From G963674665 sp963674665 (GTDB lineage Bacteria > Desulfobacterota > Desulfovibrionia > Desulfovibrionales > Desulfovibrionaceae), in assembly GCA_963674665.2 (NCBI GenBank), contig CAXXPL010000015.1, forward strand, positions 248,001-312,000: DNA of 64,000 bases. Direction: 5' to 3'. Under the pieces are notes generated by a model. The model ran no database searches, had not been told where the DNA came from, and worked only from the letters and a program-made list of their open reading frames with translations. This document shows positions 46,001-54,746 of this stretch, piece after piece (the stretch's first letter is position 1; every line of letters begins with the position of its first letter). A program made the position numbers and the translations under genes.

Positions 46001-46585
46001 CTAGAACTTGTCCCAGGCCCTCTTGAAGGCCTCGCTCAGTTCGTTTCCGGCCTTTTCCAGACCGGAGAGCAACTCGCGCCAGGCCTCACCGCCTGTACGT
46101 GTCGCGTCCTGGAATTTCGAGCGCATGTCATCGTATTTGTTGTTGAGTTTGTCCACTTGCTCCGAGTAGACGTTCTTCGCTTCGGTTCCCAACGAATCCA
46201 CCTTATCCACATAGGTGTTGAGCTTTTTTTTCAACTCGTCCATCTGGTTGGACACGCTCCTGCGCATGTTGCGGTAATCCAGCCAATCCTGGCTCTCGCC
46301 CCGATGCATGGCCTGGGCCGCGTTTTTCAGATGCATGCCCGGCACAAAGCGTACGCTCCGGGAGGCGGGTATTTCCATCTCCGCACCGGTTTGCGGGTTG
46401 CGCCCTTTGCGTGCCGCGCGGGTCTTCACGCTGAAGGTGCCGAACTCCCTCAAGGTGACGGTATCGCCCTTGGAAAGGGCCTCCTGGATGCTGCCGAGGA
46501 TGGCGTCGTAAATGCGCTCGGCCCTGGCCTGGCTCTCGATTCCAGCTTTTTCCCTGATGGCCGCGGACAATGCTTGCTTGCTCAT
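46001..46585 (-). CDS. HU-family DNA-binding protein with long coiled-coil extension
   Basis: A 194-residue protein. Residues 1-93 are a complete HU/IHF domain, with VTLREFGTFSVKTRAARKGR and NPQTG at the DNA-binding arm. The second half, about 100 residues rich in Asp, Lys, Glu and Ser, is predicted helical (MDELKKKLNTYVDKVDSLGT) and looks like a phasin-type or apolipoprotein-like coiled coil. HU proteins normally stop near 90 residues, so this is unusual. It might anchor the nucleoid to another structure or mediate oligomer formation. GGAG lies 6 bases before the ATG. Confidence 0.85.
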   Translation of the reverse strand: MSKQALSAAIREKAGIESQARAERIYDAILGSIQEALSKGDTVTLREFGTFSVKTRAARKGRNPQTGAEMEIPASRSVRFVPGMHLKNAAQAMHRGESQDWLDYRNMRRSVSNQMDELKKKLNTYVDKVDSLGTEAKNVYSEQVDKLNNKYDDMRSKFQDATRTGGEAWRELLSGLEKAGNELSEAFKRAWDKF

Positions 46586-46715
46586 GACGCGCTCCGAGAT
46601 TGTTGAGGTTTATGCATTCTTCGAGCTATATTGTGAATTCAATATCCTGGCAAGCCGCCTGTGCACGCGGAGTCAATGTTTGTTCAAGCAGCGTTCTTGT
46701 GACCCGCAGGGAAAG

Positions 46716-46747
46716 AAAAAGCCGGGAGAGAAATCTCCCGGCTTTTT
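46716..46747 (-). terminator. Bidirectional intrinsic terminator with GAAA loop
   Basis: AAAAA-GCCGGGAGA-GAAA-TCTCCCGGC-TTTTT is a perfect nine-pair GC-rich stem flanked by A and T runs on both sides, so it works on either strand. It lies 39 bases after the phytase-like gene stop at 46786. Confidence 0.9.
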
Positions 46748-46785
46748 CAGCGCGGTCAGGGTAGGTTCAGAGGTCGGTTTCTGGC

Positions 46786-48063
46786 TCAGGGATTGAGGTC
46801 CAACTTGATCTTGGTGATGCTCGAAGAATCGCCGGCGATACCGAAGTCGTTGTCGTTGATAAGTATCATGGCTTCGTGGCCCACGAGGCCGATGCCCTCG
46901 ATCTTGGCGGGCAGCCCCTCCACATCGTCGGAGTTGAAGGCCAGGGCCTTGGAGACAGGAGCGATGGAAGCGGCGGAAAGGGCGGTCTGCTCCAGGGAGG
47001 GGGAGGTCGCAATTTCGTCCCAGGCGGTTCCCTTGATGTCGGTGGCGTTGGCCAGGTCGATGACATAGAACTTGGTGGTTTTGGTGATGCGTTCCAGCAC
47101 CAGCAGTTTGTCCACGGCCAGGGCATGCATCTCGGAGACTTTCACACCGTTCTGCTTCTGACCCGGATCCTTTGCAAATGTGTCCGGGGTGTCCATCTCG
47201 TAAACATACTCGCCAAGAATTTCGAAGGTCTTGGCATCGAGCTTGAGTAGGCGGCAGTTACGTGACTTTTTGTAGGCGCTGGAATCCGGGTTGGCCAGGG
47301 GGCTCTGCATCACGGTGTAGAGGTACTTCTCGTCCGGGGAGATTGACACGGACTCCATGCCCCTGTTGAGCTTGCGTTTCATGTAGATGGAGGGGAAGGC
47401 CTCCACGATTGTGTAGGAGGCGCCTTCCAGGTCCTTGGCCAGGCCCTTGGGAACAAGGCGAGTGATTATACGGCCGTCAGGGGCGATGTGCAGCAGGCTG
47501 GGGCCGTATTCGTCGGATATCCAGAAGCTTCCGTCGTTGAGTCTGACAATGGACTCGGCGTCAAGGCCGCTGGGATCAAAAGGAATTTCCTTGCCGTCGA
47601 TTGAGTAGGCGGCCTCGGTGTCAGTGGACTTGAAGGGGTTGGGCAGGCCGGTGATGGGGAGTCCCTCGGCGCCCTTGATGGTGATGATGTCCTCGATTGT
47701 GTAGGTGCCTTTTTCAAAGTCCAGCTGCAGGGCATAGATGGAAGGCACGAACCAGGGGCTGGGGAAGACCTTGCCCTTTTTACACATGTCCTTGCCGATG
47801 AACTTTTCGTCGTCTTTGCAGTCGATGTTCGGGCCGCGGTCTGTGATGAAGTAGAACAGTCCCTCGGGGTCGTTCTGGTTGCGGCAGGCGCCGCTGCCGA
47901 TGCCCACACTCAGCTGCATGGTCTTGGCGTCCTTGAACATCACGGTTTCCATGGGAAGATTCAATTCGATGGTCTTGCCGTCCTGTGCGCCCTGGGAGGC
48001 CTCGGCAAGATGCCAGGCCACGGAAGCGAGCAGGAGGATGAGGAAAATGAACAGATTACGCAT
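46786..48063 (-). CDS. Exported esterase-like phytase-domain protein
   Basis: A 425-residue secreted protein. The signal peptide is about 23 residues (MRNLFIFLILLLASVAWHLA then EA-S). The mature part is a six-bladed-propeller-type esterase-like phytase domain, with FYFITDRGPNIDCKDDEKF near residue 70, NDGSFWISDEYGPSLLHI near 190, GMESVSISPDEKYLYTVMQS near 245 and a terminal LINDNDFG. The family is annotated as esterase-like activity of phytase, but substrates are largely unproven. GGAGG lies 6 bases before the ATG at 48063. It is monocistronic with a strong terminator. Confidence 0.85.
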   Translation of the reverse strand: MRNLFIFLILLLASVAWHLAEASQGAQDGKTIELNLPMETVMFKDAKTMQLSVGIGSGACRNQNDPEGLFYFITDRGPNIDCKDDEKFIGKDMCKKGKVFPSPWFVPSIYALQLDFEKGTYTIEDIITIKGAEGLPITGLPNPFKSTDTEAAYSIDGKEIPFDPSGLDAESIVRLNDGSFWISDEYGPSLLHIAPDGRIITRLVPKGLAKDLEGASYTIVEAFPSIYMKRKLNRGMESVSISPDEKYLYTVMQSPLANPDSSAYKKSRNCRLLKLDAKTFEILGEYVYEMDTPDTFAKDPGQKQNGVKVSEMHALAVDKLLVLERITKTTKFYVIDLANATDIKGTAWDEIATSPSLEQTALSAASIAPVSKALAFNSDDVEGLPAKIEGIGLVGHEAMILINDNDFGIAGDSSSITKIKLDLNP

Positions 48064-48366
48064 TCGACGCCTCCAGGAAAATGTTTGTTGCAGATCAAAT
48101 AGACCGGAGGAGCAACAGGTGTGTTTCGCGGCTGTGACATTATGATGTCGAGTGAAGGGGAGCAGGCAGAGGGGCTGAGCCAGGGTATACGTGATGGGCA
48201 GCACTCGGGACAGGTCCTCTTGCCCGGTTGATTGCCAGGTGGTAGAGCATGTCAGCTTTGTGAGCATCATTTATTGATAATGCTCCGTGGTGGATGCGAG
48301 CGCACCCCGCCACAGCTGGAGCGCGGCGTCAAGACACCTTTCGGTTCCAGGAATGCACAAGCCCAG

Positions 48367-49626
48367 ATGAAGCCCCCCCCTATCAAAATCCTTTACGTTT
48401 TGCTCTGGTTCCCCAAACCCTCCGAGACCTTCGTATTTCGGGAGGTCGAGGGACTGCGCGCACTTGGGGTGGAGGTTGAGGTGTTCACCCTGTACGGGGC
48501 GCTGCGCAAGAACCTGAGCCCTGCCATGCGCGACCATACCGGAAGTGTGACGCGCGTGGGCTTGCGGGGAACGCCTCGAGCGTTGCTGGAACTTGTGCGG
48601 ATGCTGTTTACCCACCCCCTCAAGATTCTCCGGGTCATGGGGCTGATGCTGCGCCCCTGGCGTTCCTGGGAAACCGCGGGAGAGGCTCTGCTTGCTCTCC
48701 TGTGCGCGCCCAGGCTCGCACGATTTGTGGAGGAACGGGGTATCCGCCATATCCACGCGGACTGGGCCAGCGGTGCGGCCACTCTGGCATGGGGGGCGTC
48801 CCGGCTCACCGGAGTGCGGTTCAGCTTCACGGGCAGGGCCGGAGACATTTACCCCCCTGACGGCGCACTCGAGATCAAGGCCAGAGAAGCGGTGTTCGTG
48901 CGTACGGATGTCGCTGGCAATGTGCCCTATCTGTCCCGAGCCGGGAATATCCCCGGACATAAGATCAGGCTGGTGCGTGCCGGGCTGACTCTTGACCCGA
49001 GGGGGCTCATGGCCATGCCGTTTTCCCGGAGCGGGTTCACCATCATCGGCCTGGGGCGGTTCGTGCGGAAGAAGGGCTTCGATACGCTGCTTCAGGCACT
49101 GTTATTGGTAAGGGGGCAGGGTATCGAGGTTCGGTTGCTTCTGGCCGGCTCCGGCCCGGAGGAGCAAGCCTTGAGGCGGCTATGCGGAGAACTGGGCCTG
49201 GAGGCGGCGGTTGATTTCGTGGGGTTCGTTAGCCACGACCAGGTACCTGCGCTGTTACGCCGGGGAGATTGTCTGGCCATGCCCTGCAGGGTGGTTGAAA
49301 GCGGTGACAGGGACGGCATCCCCAATGTGATCCTCGAGGCGATGACCCTTGGCCTTCCAGTGGTTGCCACGGATGTGGCCGGGGTGGGAGAAGTGGTGAG
49401 GAACGGAGAGACCGGAGTGTTGGCGCCTGCGGATAACCTTGCCGGTCTGGCCGAAGGAATTTTGGAAATCCTTCGGCGGCCGGAAGAGTCCATGAAGATG
49501 GCCCTGTGCGCAAGGGACATGGTGCTGGGACTTCATTCACCGGAGCTTACGGCCAAGGCCTTGGCCAGGTTGTACCTGGTCGGACTGGTCCGGAGTCATG
49601 CTTTCGATCATCGTGGATGTGAATGA
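48367..49626 (+). CDS. Family 4 glycosyltransferase
   Basis: A GT-B glycosyltransferase of 419 residues. The N-terminal acceptor domain begins IKILYVLLWFPKPSETFVFR, typical of exopolysaccharide GT4 enzymes. The C-terminal donor domain has IIGLGRFVRKKGFDTLLQAL, LLLAGSGPEEQALRRL and the ExxxxxxE region DGIPNVILEAMTLGLPVVAT. The chosen ATG at 48367 lies right before the conserved start, but no good ribosome site precedes it, so a longer form from 48280 cannot be excluded. No other polysaccharide gene is adjacent, so its product is unknown. Confidence 0.88.
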   Translation: MKPPPIKILYVLLWFPKPSETFVFREVEGLRALGVEVEVFTLYGALRKNLSPAMRDHTGSVTRVGLRGTPRALLELVRMLFTHPLKILRVMGLMLRPWRSWETAGEALLALLCAPRLARFVEERGIRHIHADWASGAATLAWGASRLTGVRFSFTGRAGDIYPPDGALEIKAREAVFVRTDVAGNVPYLSRAGNIPGHKIRLVRAGLTLDPRGLMAMPFSRSGFTIIGLGRFVRKKGFDTLLQALLLVRGQGIEVRLLLAGSGPEEQALRRLCGELGLEAAVDFVGFVSHDQVPALLRRGDCLAMPCRVVESGDRDGIPNVILEAMTLGLPVVATDVAGVGEVVRNGETGVLAPADNLAGLAEGILEILRRPEESMKMALCARDMVLGLHSPELTAKALARLYLVGLVRSHAFDHRGCE

Positions 49627-49838
49627 CATGGAGGATCATGGGCGGAACAAAAATGTTTTCGCTTCGCCCCGGGATATCGAGGTGATTTCCTCCAGGCAGT
49701 CAATTGATGCCGTGTGGTGAATCAGTTGTGTAAAGAGAGTAGGGTGGCGTCATTACGAAGTGATGATCGATTTGCTACGCATGAGGATGTTTCTCTGTGA
49801 TCATCTGACAATGTATATTGAGAAAAGAGCATAGAAGA

Positions 49839-49852
49839 TTATCCGCGGATAA
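49839..49852. promoter_or_regulatory. Perfect 14-base palindrome
   Basis: TTATCCGCGGATAA is perfectly symmetric. It lies between two convergent genes, where no promoter is expected, so it may be chance or a binding site for a chromosomal protein. Confidence 0.25.
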
Positions 49853-49875
49853 CTCGCACGGCAAGGTATGAGAAA

Positions 49876-49903
49876 ATACCCGCCTCTGAAAAGAGGCGGG
49901 TAT
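49876..49903 (-). terminator. Intrinsic terminator of the RRM gene
   Basis: On the minus strand ATACCCGCCTC and GAGGCGGGTAT pair over 11 bases across TTTTCA, and TTTTC follows. It lies 27 bases after the RRM stop. Confidence 0.85.
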
Positions 49904-49929
49904 CCTTTAGAGCTGTAATGCGACGTCGG

Positions 49930-50184
49930 CTACCAGCGGGAAGGGCGGGGCTTGGCCTCGTTGACCTTGAGGCTGCGGCCGCCGAAGTCCTTTCCGTTCA
50001 TGGCCTGGATTGCTTCGTCCGCACCACTTTCCATTTCCACAAAGCCAAACCCGCGGGGGCGTCCGGTTTCGCGATCATTGATCAGTGTTACGGAATTGAC
50101 TTCGCCATACTGGCTGAAGGCGTTGCGCAGCTCATCTTCAGTGGAACTATAGGGAAGGTTGCCGACGTACAAATTCTTTGCCAT
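49930..50184 (-). CDS. RRM-type RNA-binding protein
   Basis: An 84-residue single RNA-recognition-motif protein, RNP2 NLYVGNLPYSS at the start and RNP1 RPRGFGFVEM in the middle, with a basic C-terminus PRPSRW. Such proteins act as RNA chaperones in bacteria, often cold-inducible. The start at 50184 is set by GAGG 8 bases upstream and by the RNP2 position; the longer frame to 50331 is not homologous. A long AT-rich leader lies upstream, as in cold-shock genes. Confidence 0.93.
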   Translation of the reverse strand: MAKNLYVGNLPYSSTEDELRNAFSQYGEVNSVTLINDRETGRPRGFGFVEMESGADEAIQAMNGKDFGGRSLKVNEAKPRPSRW

Positions 50185-50735
50185 GCTTATGACCTCGCAA
50201 AAAGCAAAAAAAGATAGAAAAGGATTGAGTTGAATGAGGGATATTGTACGACAATTTGAAACACCCCAGAAAAACTCAATTGGACAACAGGCGGGAACAC
50301 AAAAAGCGAAAAAAACAACTTTCGAAATCATTGCATTTCCAACGCCAGAACTACCATAAAATATCCCATATCCCTTGTTACGTCAAGGTGTTTTTGACAT
50401 TTAGGCCTTTTGCTCGATATTGTGTGAAATGCTTTGCGTCCCGGGTCCAATGAGAGTAACGTGAAAGGACTTTGATGTTTTAAAGGTTCGCTTCAGATGT
50501 GGCGATCCTCGCCCGGAATTCCAGGTTCCCGTTGTTTCACACAGTCAAGCTGGGAACAGTGTTCCAGACTGCCAGGGTCTTGAATTGCCAAAGAACTTTT
50601 GACCCTCTTGACGATAATCCGCGCCAAGTTACGCGAACTTCGGCCCTGCCCGACCCCTGCCCAGAGGGGATGCGACCAGAATGTCTCTTGTTCAGGCTGC
50701 ATCTGGTCAGCCACCCCTCGCGACCCTGAAAGAAT
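50185..50735. other. Divergent AT-rich intergenic region
   Basis: About 550 bases separate the RRM gene from the flavin oxidoreductase. The 200 bases next to the RRM gene are AT-rich and could be its long 5' leader. The promoters of both genes must be here. No coding frame was supported. Confidence 0.4.
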
Positions 50736-51926
50736 ATGACCGACTTATCCCAGATTGCCTCGGGAGACGCCTCCTGTACGCTTCAGCGCAAAATCGATGT
50801 GCAGAAAATCGGAAGCTTTGTGCCTCCGCCCTTGAAAATCGGTGACATTACCGTGCCCATGCCGGTGATCCAGGGAGGTATGGGTGTGGGCATATCTCTT
50901 TCCGGTCTTGCCGCGGCTGTGGGCAGAGCCGGTGGTGTGGGCGTTATCGCCACGGCCGGCATAGGGTATGACGAACCTGATTTCCGGAAGGACCACAAGG
51001 GTGCGAACTCCCGGGCCCTGAAACGGCATATCAGGCTTGCACGCGCTGCGGGTGCTCGTGTTCTGGGCGTGAATATCATGGTTGCCATGACCAATTTTGA
51101 CGAACTCGTTTCCACCGCGGTTCAGGAGGGAGCGGATCTTATCTTCTCGGGTGCCGGGTTGCCCCTTTCCCTGCCAAAGGTGGCGGGTGTTCACAGCCAA
51201 GTCAAACTCGTTCCGATTGTCTCCTCGGCACGGGCTGCGGAACTGCTTTGCCGGAAGTGGGGCACCCGCTACGGGCGTTTGCCCGATGCCTTTGTCGTCG
51301 AGGGGCCAATGGCCGGCGGGCATCTCGGGTTCAAAGCGGAGCAGGTGGACCAGCCCGAGTTCGCCCTGGAAAAGATATTGAAGGAGGTCGTCCACAGCGT
51401 GCGCGCTTATGGGGGCATACCTGTCATCGCGGCGGGAGGGGTCTATACCGGGGCCGACATCCACGCCATGATGGAGCTTGGTGCCGCGGGGTGTCAGATG
51501 GGCACGCGTTTCGTGGGTACAGAGGAGTGTGACGCGGCCCTGGAATTCAAGAAGTGTTACCTGGACGCCCGGGCCGAGGACATACGGCTCATAAAGAGCC
51601 CGGTGGGCCTGCCCGGCAGGGCCATCGTAACCTCACTGGTGCGGGATATGGAGGAGGGGAGACGCAGGCCCTTGTCATGCCCCTACCATTGCCTGCGTGG
51701 TTGCGTGCACTCCGATGCGCCGTTCTGTATATCCAAGGCTCTGATAGAAGCCAAACAGGGGAATCTGCTCGACGGGCTGGTATTTGCGGGCAGCAATGCC
51801 TGGCGGGTGGACAGGATCGTCCCAGTGGCCGAGTTGATGCAGGAACTGAGGAGTGAATACGCCGAGGCGTGCGTGAATCTCCTGGCCTCGGGGCGCGCGG
51901 TCATGCCTGTTCATTGTGCCGAATAA
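50736..51926 (+). CDS. NAD(P)H-dependent flavin oxidoreductase, nitronate monooxygenase family
   Basis: A 396-residue FMN TIM-barrel enzyme. It has PMPVIQGGMGVGISLSGLAA at the N-terminus, VEGPMAGGHLGF at the active site with the conserved His, VIAAGGVYTGADIHAMMELG for phosphate binding and GCQMGTRFVGTEEC. Members oxidise nitronates or serve as FabK-like enoyl-ACP reductases. A late cysteine group, CPYHCLRGCVHSDAPFC, is not part of the standard fold and may hold a metal or Fe-S cluster, which fits an anaerobe. The ATG at 50736 has only a weak ribosome site. Confidence 0.88.
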   Translation: MTDLSQIASGDASCTLQRKIDVQKIGSFVPPPLKIGDITVPMPVIQGGMGVGISLSGLAAAVGRAGGVGVIATAGIGYDEPDFRKDHKGANSRALKRHIRLARAAGARVLGVNIMVAMTNFDELVSTAVQEGADLIFSGAGLPLSLPKVAGVHSQVKLVPIVSSARAAELLCRKWGTRYGRLPDAFVVEGPMAGGHLGFKAEQVDQPEFALEKILKEVVHSVRAYGGIPVIAAGGVYTGADIHAMMELGAAGCQMGTRFVGTEECDAALEFKKCYLDARAEDIRLIKSPVGLPGRAIVTSLVRDMEEGRRRPLSCPYHCLRGCVHSDAPFCISKALIEAKQGNLLDGLVFAGSNAWRVDRIVPVAELMQELRSEYAEACVNLLASGRAVMPVHCAE

Positions 51927-52094
51927 AGGTGCACGGCGCTGGAGAGGGATTTTTCTCAAGGCAGTAAGTGCTGAAGAGAATGTTCCTTGGAAATACCGTT
52001 TCTGATGCCTCTTCCTCTCATTGCGGAGCCCAGGCCGCTGTGGAGCTAAAAAAGGCGCCCTCCGGTAAACAAATCCGTAAGAACGTGCTGCTTG

Positions 52095-52994
52095 TCATGC
52101 GCCGTTCACGGTGTCCGTGGCGCGGACAAGAGTATAGAGTATGCGTTTGTTGGGCAGAACCACGGCGCAGCTGGACAAGGGCAGAGGGGTGCCGGTCTTG
52201 TGCCGTCCCATGAAGCGTCTCATGAATGGATCTGAAATGGACGGGGCGCCTTCCCGGAAGCTCTCCTCCATGGCTTTCAGTACCTGTTCGAAGTCCTTTG
52301 GATCCTCGTAGAAGTCCCTCATTGTCGCGCGTACACTCTGAACATCCTCCACCCGATACCCTGTGAGTTCTGTAAACTTCCTGTTTACATAAAGAATCGA
52401 GTCTCCCTTGACGTATGCCAGGGCGAGTGACGAGGTGTCGAAATAGTGCGAGAGGAAGGTGATCTCCAGGTGTCTGACCTTGGGGCCTTCCAGCTTTGTG
52501 AGCATTTCGCGCTCAAAAAGAGTGCGCGCCTTTTGCAACTCCTCCAGGCGATCGGCGATGGGCATGGCGGCACCGTTGGAAACGTCGGCGGGCTCGTCGG
52601 TAGCCGCTTTGCCTTTGCCTCCGAGGCTTGATTTGTGAGCCAGGGCATTGCGCACCGTATTCAGCAGGGTTTTTTTGACAACGGGTTTGGAGAGATAGTC
52701 GTATGCGCCCAGGGACGCGGCGCGCTCCATGGCACCCACTTCGGGCTGACCGGTGATGATGGCCACCACGGGTGGATCCAGGCGTTCCTGTATCCAGCCG
52801 AGCAGCTCGATGCCGGTGGGGCCGAGCAGGATAACATCGGTGATGACCATGTCCACGTGCTCGCGGTCGAGGATCTTTATAGCCTGGTGCGCGTCCCCCA
52901 CGGCATAGGCGTTGTACCCCGCCTGTTGGAGGAGTAGCTTGAAGGTAAAGCGGATGCTCTCCTCGTCGTCCACAATCAGTATGGTCTTGGTCAT
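52095..52994 (-). CDS. Receiver plus PAS domain protein
   Basis: A 299-residue signalling protein. The receiver domain (1-125) has ILIVDDEESIR, the phosphoacceptor segment DMVITDVILLGP and LSKPV. A short linker leads to a PAS domain (about 180-290) with YVKGDSILYVNRKFTELTGY. No output domain is present, so it probably passes the signal by protein contact. It lies 31 bases after hflX in the same direction and may be cotranscribed with purH and hflX. Confidence 0.9.
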   Translation of the reverse strand: MTKTILIVDDEESIRFTFKLLLQQAGYNAYAVGDAHQAIKILDREHVDMVITDVILLGPTGIELLGWIQERLDPPVVAIITGQPEVGAMERAASLGAYDYLSKPVVKKTLLNTVRNALAHKSSLGGKGKAATDEPADVSNGAAMPIADRLEELQKARTLFEREMLTKLEGPKVRHLEITFLSHYFDTSSLALAYVKGDSILYVNRKFTELTGYRVEDVQSVRATMRDFYEDPKDFEQVLKAMEESFREGAPSISDPFMRRFMGRHKTGTPLPLSSCAVVLPNKRILYTLVRATDTVNGA

Positions 52995-53025
52995 GGCATT
53001 GTCGCGGTTTCCGATTCTGCTTTGA

Positions 53026-54735
53026 TCACTGCATCGGGGGCAGGGTCACGCCGGTTGTTTCGGAGGTGTTGGGGACGAGCAGCGCGCGTTTCCAGTCTAT
53101 CCGGGAGATGATCACCTCCCCGAGCCGGTCGAGCCCCATTCTCGTAAGTGCGGAGACAGGTAGTCCGTCCGGGTGCGCGTCGCGGGCGGCGTCCCGCTGC
53201 TCCTCGTTGTCGAGCCTGTCCCATTTGTTCAGCACCAGGATGCTCGGGACGTCGGCCAGGTGCATGTCTTCCAGGATATTGTTCACGGCGTCGATCTGCT
53301 CCTCACGCTCCGGGTGTGAAACGTCGGTCACGTGCAGGAAAAGGTCCGCTGCCTCGAGTTCCTCGAGGGTGGCGCGAAATGCCTCGCGCAGCTCATCGGG
53401 CAGCTGTCTGATGAAACCCACGGTGTCGGTGAGTATGAGCTCGCGCTCCTCAGGGAAACGAAGACGGCGGGTTGTGGGGTCAAGGGTGGCGAAAAGTTTG
53501 TCCTCGGCCAACACCTCGGAGTTGGTGAGTGAGTTGAGCAAAGTGGACTTTCCGGCATTCGTGTATCCCACCAGGGCAGCCACCGGGGCGCCGGCCTTGG
53601 CGCGCCTGGCGCGGGCCGCGGCGCGTTGTCTGCGCAGCTGCTTCAACTCGTTGTTGAGCCGGGTCATGCGCTCGCGCACCTTGCGTCGATCGAGTTCGAG
53701 CTTGGTTTCGCCCGGTCCGCGCCCCCCTATTCCGCCGGCCAGGCGGCTTAGGGCGATGTTTTTCTCCACCAGTCTTGGAAGGGTGTACTTGAGCTGGGCC
53801 AGTTCCACCTGCAGCTTGCCGGCGCGCGTGGTTGCCCGGCGTGCGAATATGTCCAGTATGAGCTGGGTTCTGTCCAGAACCTTACGCTCGCTGAGTTCGG
53901 CCAGGTTGCGCATCTGCGCCGGGGAGAGTTCGCAGTCGAAGACGATCATCGAGGCGCCGGTCTGCAGCGCCAGAACCTCGAGTTCCGCGAGTTTGCCCTT
54001 GCCCATGATGTGCCTGGGGTTGAGCTGTCTGACGCGTTGCAGCATTCGCCCCGCAACTTCCAGGCCGGCTGTGTGGGCCAGCTCCGAGAGTTCGGCCAGG
54101 GAGCGCTCCTGCTCATCCTTGGGCGCTGAACTGACGCTGACAAGCAGAGTCCGCTGCAGATCCCGGGCCTTGCCGGTGTCCATGCCCGCGGCGACGTCGT
54201 TGCGGGCAAGCTCCTCCTCCAGGGAGAGAACTAGGGCGTTGTAGTCGATCTCGGCCTGGTCCCAGCGCATGGGGGGGAATACGTGGAACGGATCGTTCCG
54301 CTCGTTGGCGGGAAGCAGGTGCGCCGCGTGCAGCATTCGAGGTTCTGCATCCTCGTCGACGGTGAGCGCGCAGATGGCGTCAAGCCGGAGAAAGAGCAGG
54401 TCCATGAGGTCTTCCTGGCTGAGAGGGTCGGACTTGAGGTGGGTGTGCAGCAGACGGAGCCCGCGCAAGCGCCCCATGGCCTGCCTGGAGCGCTCGAGGT
54501 CGGGAATGAAGATTGAATCCGGCTGTCCCACGATGACCATGGATGGACGACCCTTGCGGTCGATGAGCAGGCCGATCTGACGGCCGATTCCCATGGAGAG
54601 TCCGGCAAGTTCCCTGGCCTGTTCCAGCGTGTATCCCCGGTCCTGAGGGTAGCGTCGCTGATAGAGGCGCGTCAGAGCCTTGATTTGCCCAGGCTTGAGA
54701 CCTTGCAGATTTCCTTGTGGCTTGTTGGCGATGCT
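53026..54735 (-). CDS. hflX: GTPase HflX, start codon unclear
   Basis: A ribosome-associated GTPase that splits stalled 70S ribosomes. The HflX domain has RHIMGKGKLAELEVLALQTG, and the GTPase core has G1 GYTNAGKS, G3 DTVGF and G4 NKWD. The first ATG in frame is at 54594, but clearly coding sequence continues upstream to about 54735 (NLQGLKPGQIKALTRLYQRR and GYTLEQARELAGLS match the usual N-terminus). There is no ATG, GTG or TTG for this part in frame. A good AAGGGAGG site and an ATG at 54739 exist but are followed by TAG; removing one base would give Met-Ser-Ile-Ala-Asn. Either a sequencing error, a frameshift, or a rare ATC start at 54732. It follows purH by 8 bases. Confidence 0.9.
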   Translation of the reverse strand, partial: SIANKPQGNLQGLKPGQIKALTRLYQRRYPQDRGYTLEQARELAGLSMGIGRQIGLLIDRKGRPSMVIVGQPDSIFIPDLERSRQAMGRLRGLRLLHTHLKSDPLSQEDLMDLLFLRLDAICALTVDEDAEPRMLHAAHLLPANERNDPFHVFPPMRWDQAEIDYNALVLSLEEELARNDVAAGMDTGKARDLQRTLLVSVSSAPKDEQERSLAELSELAHTAGLEVAGRMLQRVRQLNPRHIMGKGKLAELEVLALQTGASMIVFDCELSPAQMRNLAELSERKVLDRTQLILDIFARRATTRAGKLQVELAQLKYTLPRLVEKNIALSRLAGGIGGRGPGETKLELDRRKVRERMTRLNNELKQLRRQRAAARARRAKAGAPVAALVGYTNAGKSTLLNSLTNSEVLAEDKLFATLDPTTRRLRFPEERELILTDTVGFIRQLPDELREAFRATLEELEAADLFLHVTDVSHPEREEQIDAVNNILEDMHLADVPSILVLNKWDRLDNEEQRDAARDAHPDGLPVSALTRMGLDRLGEVIISRIDWKRALLVPNTSETTGVTLPPMQ

Positions 54736-54746
54736 ACATGCCTCCC

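Larger units (their letters stand above)
49627..49929. other. Intergenic region with a palindrome and a terminator
   Basis: These 303 bases lie between the convergent GT4 and RRM genes. A 14-base palindrome (49839-49852) and a terminator (49876-49903) are listed separately. No coding sequence was recognised. Confidence 0.45.
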
